Source of the DNA: Notospermus geniculatus
Taxonomy: Eukaryota > Nemertea > Pilidiophora > Heteronemertea > Lineidae
DNA length: 64,000 nt
Direction of reading: 5' to 3'
Assembly (NCBI GenBank): GCA_002633025.1
Contig: NMRB01000707.1
Span: 1 to 64,000 of the forward strand
Shown here: piece by piece, positions 62,201 to 64,000 of the stretch
Layout of the letters: each line of letters opens with the position of its first letter
How positions within the stretch are numbered: the stretch's first letter is position 1
The notes under the pieces: model-generated
Told to the model about the DNA's origin: nothing
The model's input: only the letters and a program-made list of their open reading frames with translations
Database searches by the model: none
Program-made: the position numbers and the translations under genes

Positions 62201-64000
62201 GTACACGATCAAACGATACTGACCAGGGAGAGAGAGATGTTTGAGGAGTTATTGACGATGTGCAATCGTCATGACGACGAAATGAAACTTGTGCTGAGGG
62301 ACTTGCAGGATCGAGAGAACGAACTGGAACAAAACTTGCAGAAAATCCGTGACGAACGAAATCGTGAGATGATAGAACGACAACAGCGTCTTCAAGAAGA
62401 ACTTGCCGAACTGGAAGGTCAGCCACAACAACAACGCAATGACGACGCCGAAGATTGTATACGGGATAAAAAACGTGCGTTAGACGAGTTAAGGCGTGAC
62501 CACGAATTGGCGATGTTACAGCATGACAGGACGACAAAAGGTGCTACGGATGAATTGAAACGTGAAAACGTTGCGAAGGTGACGGAACAAAATAAGAAAC
62601 ATATGGACGAGCAGAGTCAAATGGAAGAAGCGCACGACAGAGAGTTACATGAACTCAGACAATCCGCACTGGCCGATCAACAACGTCGTGACATGTACGT
62701 GGTTAGATCGCGACAGATGATGCTGGATGAATATGCGACACTGTTGAACAACATCGAGGGTGTCCAACGGAAAATGCACGAGGAAGATGTGACCCTGGAA
62801 GAGTATGAGGAGATGGGCAGAAATTTGCACTCGCTGCAGCATAATAGAGATGCGTACCTCGCCTACTATCCACAGTTGCGTACCCCGAATGAACCTGTAC
62901 CAGATTGTACGTCCTTGTCGGGGCGGACCACGGAACGTAACGAGCTGACAGAACGTACGAGACAGGTTCAAGAAATACACGAACGACAAACGATGTCTCC
63001 TTCTCGTGTTCCTCCACCGGACAGAAACGTGGCGGGCGATGACACGGGTCGGGTATTGGATAGTGTTGATCGCCACGTTCGGCGCGGTGAACTGCGATGG
63101 CACAATGACGATTCGAGCGAGTCAGATGAAGAACTGGGAGATTACATGAACGTTTTAGATTCATCGCACCCCGCACAACTGTCCAGCGACGATGAATGTT
63201 TTGTAGAGAATTATAACCGTGTTAACCGAATACTTGATAACGATCAGCGGGTTGTGCATGAAGAGCGGACACAAGATTCTCGGTCTGCGGGTCGATTAAT
63301 ATACAACATGGATGAAATACCGTCCATATCCGAGGATTGCCAATCGACTCACTGCACGAATGAGCACGCGGATAGACGATGGTATTCACACACAGGTTCC
63401 GATACTCGGTTTGGGGTCAATGGCGAAGCTGTCTGTCCCTATTCATCGGAGGATGAAAACATGCAGTTGGGGCGACAAACATTAATCGACTCTAACCGTT
63501 CGGAACCGAGCGAGACGAGCTCGGCGCCCATCCCACCGATGACGGTAGGCGTGTCCACAAGTTTGCCCGCAGTGAACGACCGCATGAACCGACAAGAGGA
63601 CGATCGGGGCGCGTCCTCGTCTGTATCAGAGGACGACAAATTCATCAGCCTCACGTCCACACACGATATCAGAGTCGATGTTCCGACAACGAACCGATCG
63701 TCCCTGACACCCACGACGCCCGACGCGTTGGCGAGTGAACTTGCGGTGGGCGGAGGCGTGGACGATCGACAGCCGGTCATAAGCAAGGACGGTCATTCGA
63801 TCAATGGAGGTCACGAGGACGATTACTTCTACCTACTGGGCAACGTGTATTCGCCGCAACGTTCCGTGCAAGTGAGGGCGAAGTGTCTTGAGTCCGAAAG
63901 CGACGCCGGATTCGGTGACCCGAGAACGAACCGACCGTCCGTGGCATCCGCGACGTCCGAAGTGTCGGCGAGCGAGGACGCGGCGGGCGGAGACGTGGAC
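59210..64000 (+). CDS. Giant ORF, 5' part only, at least 1,597 codons, candidate structural or tegument protein
   Basis: The frame starting at ATG 59210 has no stop to the right edge, so the gene continues beyond the window. Residues ~1-390 look globular, with paired cysteines (YGCYCLKRF, TCTKNMQRVHCG). Residues ~425-500 are a 12-residue ADRRRREA-type repeat. Residues ~590-740 are two copies of a 76-residue Gly/Pro/His-rich block. Residues ~940-1230 form a long charged coiled coil (RDLQDRENELEQNLQ, RQQRLQEELAELEG). The rest is acidic and Ser/Thr-rich with a further imperfect repeat near the edge. Giant coiled-coil proteins of this kind serve as herpesvirus large tegument or nimavirus nucleocapsid components. 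No catalytic motif is seen. Confidence 0.75.
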   Translation, partial: MDRLQINIRKRRPTGFADSGPDFDAPGLAFRRVSLGERYLESTADNNVPILEWLRRCNIMFQLKGVPVSEIERVLLHLTNSTGVANDITMFGFYTANKVLEYLCYVGPNMNRSFADRFLSPIASYMVTTCTKNMQRVHCGMYRGPVRQFIDAVEVAGLAVCEQELFQRIAGSNTFNVDMLTRGTVHTLNNIDMRLPTNLVFNVETLDSEFDVNPRKLYMVIAPKDESIVQYGANGTRCRNDAVTDLVKGRRVFDVIEQDVVVIYDVAYTLSFVVVRSVHTCNEVFADVTWRCRRFTNTAGVTQNGTREMAAVRLGYVCPVPDKTPDRDKEYGCYCLKRFRFSPGKWHYRKFTYDNDVLNVPQIENVPVTLDLTREDWLNLRRPRPPSPPRDDEDDRGPECRVRHGSREDEPCVDIRHDRVRVGNNDRPRRDADAAVADRRRREADAVAADRRRCEADAVAADRRRREADAVAADRRRREADAVAADRRRREADAAAAGRPRHEPRNVSFCTGPPEEARKRGRDRRDDEDERNRELRDAFTFNKRRRDAESRERVVVDAWGIPITEFVPRVVPEQDRTSGYATASTPRPPNRAQGPSVQGHDRPTFVSFGGKFTPGADARERNERGGGGGISASCFPPGHFPGKGKVLSGHATTGPTPAASTPRPPHRAQGPSVQGHDRPTFVSFGGHFTPGADARERNERGGGGGISASCIPPGLCPGKGKVLSGHATSGPTLAASTPRPANLAPEQDRTVRRETVRNQQSSASSGDILHREGLAPTGLGAGWRGFHMGGVTISERVEEDMQIGGSNELQSDNQTRVESWKLPDLSIAKPTKFKETACPKYADKKNKGKVTSRLYPDLTECFYLYPDLFEFFCLQPPLSSDIIDDEAMRRLNAIPPSSSVPDIDVNDESSDHETIPDLSDVEPTGDFDRDMDTRPLRVRGVDYDSLKVRLAKLTKRTKDVDEQRQSIMRRIYELGNNHQGLPQQDIIGRLTEQRNRLVHDQTILTREREMFEELLTMCNRHDDEMKLVLRDLQDRENELEQNLQKIRDERNREMIERQQRLQEELAELEGQPQQQRNDDAEDCIRDKKRALDELRRDHELAMLQHDRTTKGATDELKRENVAKVTEQNKKHMDEQSQMEEAHDRELHELRQSALADQQRRDMYVVRSRQMMLDEYATLLNNIEGVQRKMHEEDVTLEEYEEMGRNLHSLQHNRDAYLAYYPQLRTPNEPVPDCTSLSGRTTERNELTERTRQVQEIHERQTMSPSRVPPPDRNVAGDDTGRVLDSVDRHVRRGELRWHNDDSSESDEELGDYMNVLDSSHPAQLSSDDECFVENYNRVNRILDNDQRVVHEERTQDSRSAGRLIYNMDEIPSISEDCQSTHCTNEHADRRWYSHTGSDTRFGVNGEAVCPYSSEDENMQLGRQTLIDSNRSEPSETSSAPIPPMTVGVSTSLPAVNDRMNRQEDDRGASSSVSEDDKFISLTSTHDIRVDVPTTNRSSLTPTTPDALASELAVGGGVDDRQPVISKDGHSINGGHEDDYFYLLGNVYSPQRSVQVRAKCLESESDAGFGDPRTNRPSVASATSEVSASEDAAGGDVD
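60486..60716 (+). repeat. 36-bp tandem repeat within the giant ORF
   Basis: About six units of GCTGACCGACGACGTCGTGA plus AGCGGACGCGGTGGCG encode a 12-residue alternating Asp/Arg/Ala block. Because 36 is a multiple of three and the repeat lacks stops, several other frames on both strands stay open too; these are by-products. Confidence 0.9.
60981..61436 (+). repeat. 228-bp tandem duplication within the giant ORF
   Basis: Two copies start at GTGCGCAGGGACCGTCCGTC (60981 and 61209) and differ at scattered positions. Each encodes 76 residues with a Gly-rich centre (RGGGGGISAS). The in-frame length shows the duplication was tolerated or selected in the protein. Confidence 0.9.

Noticed and set aside
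1-64000. Definite assignment to Nimaviridae
   Set aside because: Size and gene density fit, but I could not match any protein confidently to a nimavirus core gene, and the helicase-primase motifs point elsewhere; it remains only the alternative.

Overview
The window looks like part of a large double-stranded DNA virus of an aquatic invertebrate, either a free genome or a copy carried in host DNA. Genes are dense, lie on both strands, and mostly have one exon. Many encode 300-1,700 residue proteins with no family I can name. Recognisable genes include a superfamily 1 helicase, an archaeo-eukaryotic-type primase with a C-terminal CHCC zinc motif, a candidate single-stranded DNA-binding protein, an IAP with BIR and RING domains, another RING protein, two BTB/POZ-like paralogues, a dihydrofolate reductase, a Ulp1-like protease relative and a tyrosine recombinase. 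The helicase/primase/ssDNA-binding set, the IAP and RING genes, the inverted repeats and the TTAGGG-type telomeric repeat at the left edge together resemble a herpesvirus-like (malacoherpesvirus-like) genome. A nimavirus-like origin is the main alternative. Neither is proven, because no DNA polymerase, terminase or major capsid gene can be recognised here. The TTAGGG-type repeat fits a mollusc, annelid or lancelet host better than an arthropod (usually TTAGG), if the repeat is host telomere. Layout: 1-1.6 kb holds the telomeric repeat, a GTTAC-rich tandem duplication and a decayed fragment of a BTB-family gene. 1.6-14.3 kb holds a TPR protein, a double-RING protein, a 1,551-residue acidic protein and the RING-primase. 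14.3-18.9 kb holds a five-exon tyrosine recombinase gene with three tandemly copied 63-nt exons; a 115-bp tandem repeat fills its last intron. 19-26.6 kb holds a coiled-coil protein, a small secreted protein and the 1,696-residue candidate ssDNA-binding protein. 26.6-45 kb is an accessory region built from a dispersed ~535-bp repeat that carries a ~92-bp hairpin and a TATA-like block. Scattered through it are an RRM-like gene, DHFR, the BTB paralogues, a spliced protease-like gene, a small spliced basic protein and an 866-residue protein. Inverted copies of the repeat bracket about 15 kb (28.9-43.8 kb), so that segment could flip. 45-59 kb holds the IAP, the helicase and a compact block of overlapping genes, several with membrane segments. 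A giant ORF opens at 59,210 and runs off the right edge with no stop. Working together: helicase, primase and ssDNA-binding protein would form a replication fork complex and DHFR would support thymidylate supply. The IAP, RING, BTB and protease-like proteins are plausible modifiers of host ubiquitin, SUMO and cell-death pathways. The membrane and giant proteins are candidates for the virion. Apart from the named domains, these roles are inference. Introns are inferred from GT-AG sites with matching phase and have no transcript support.
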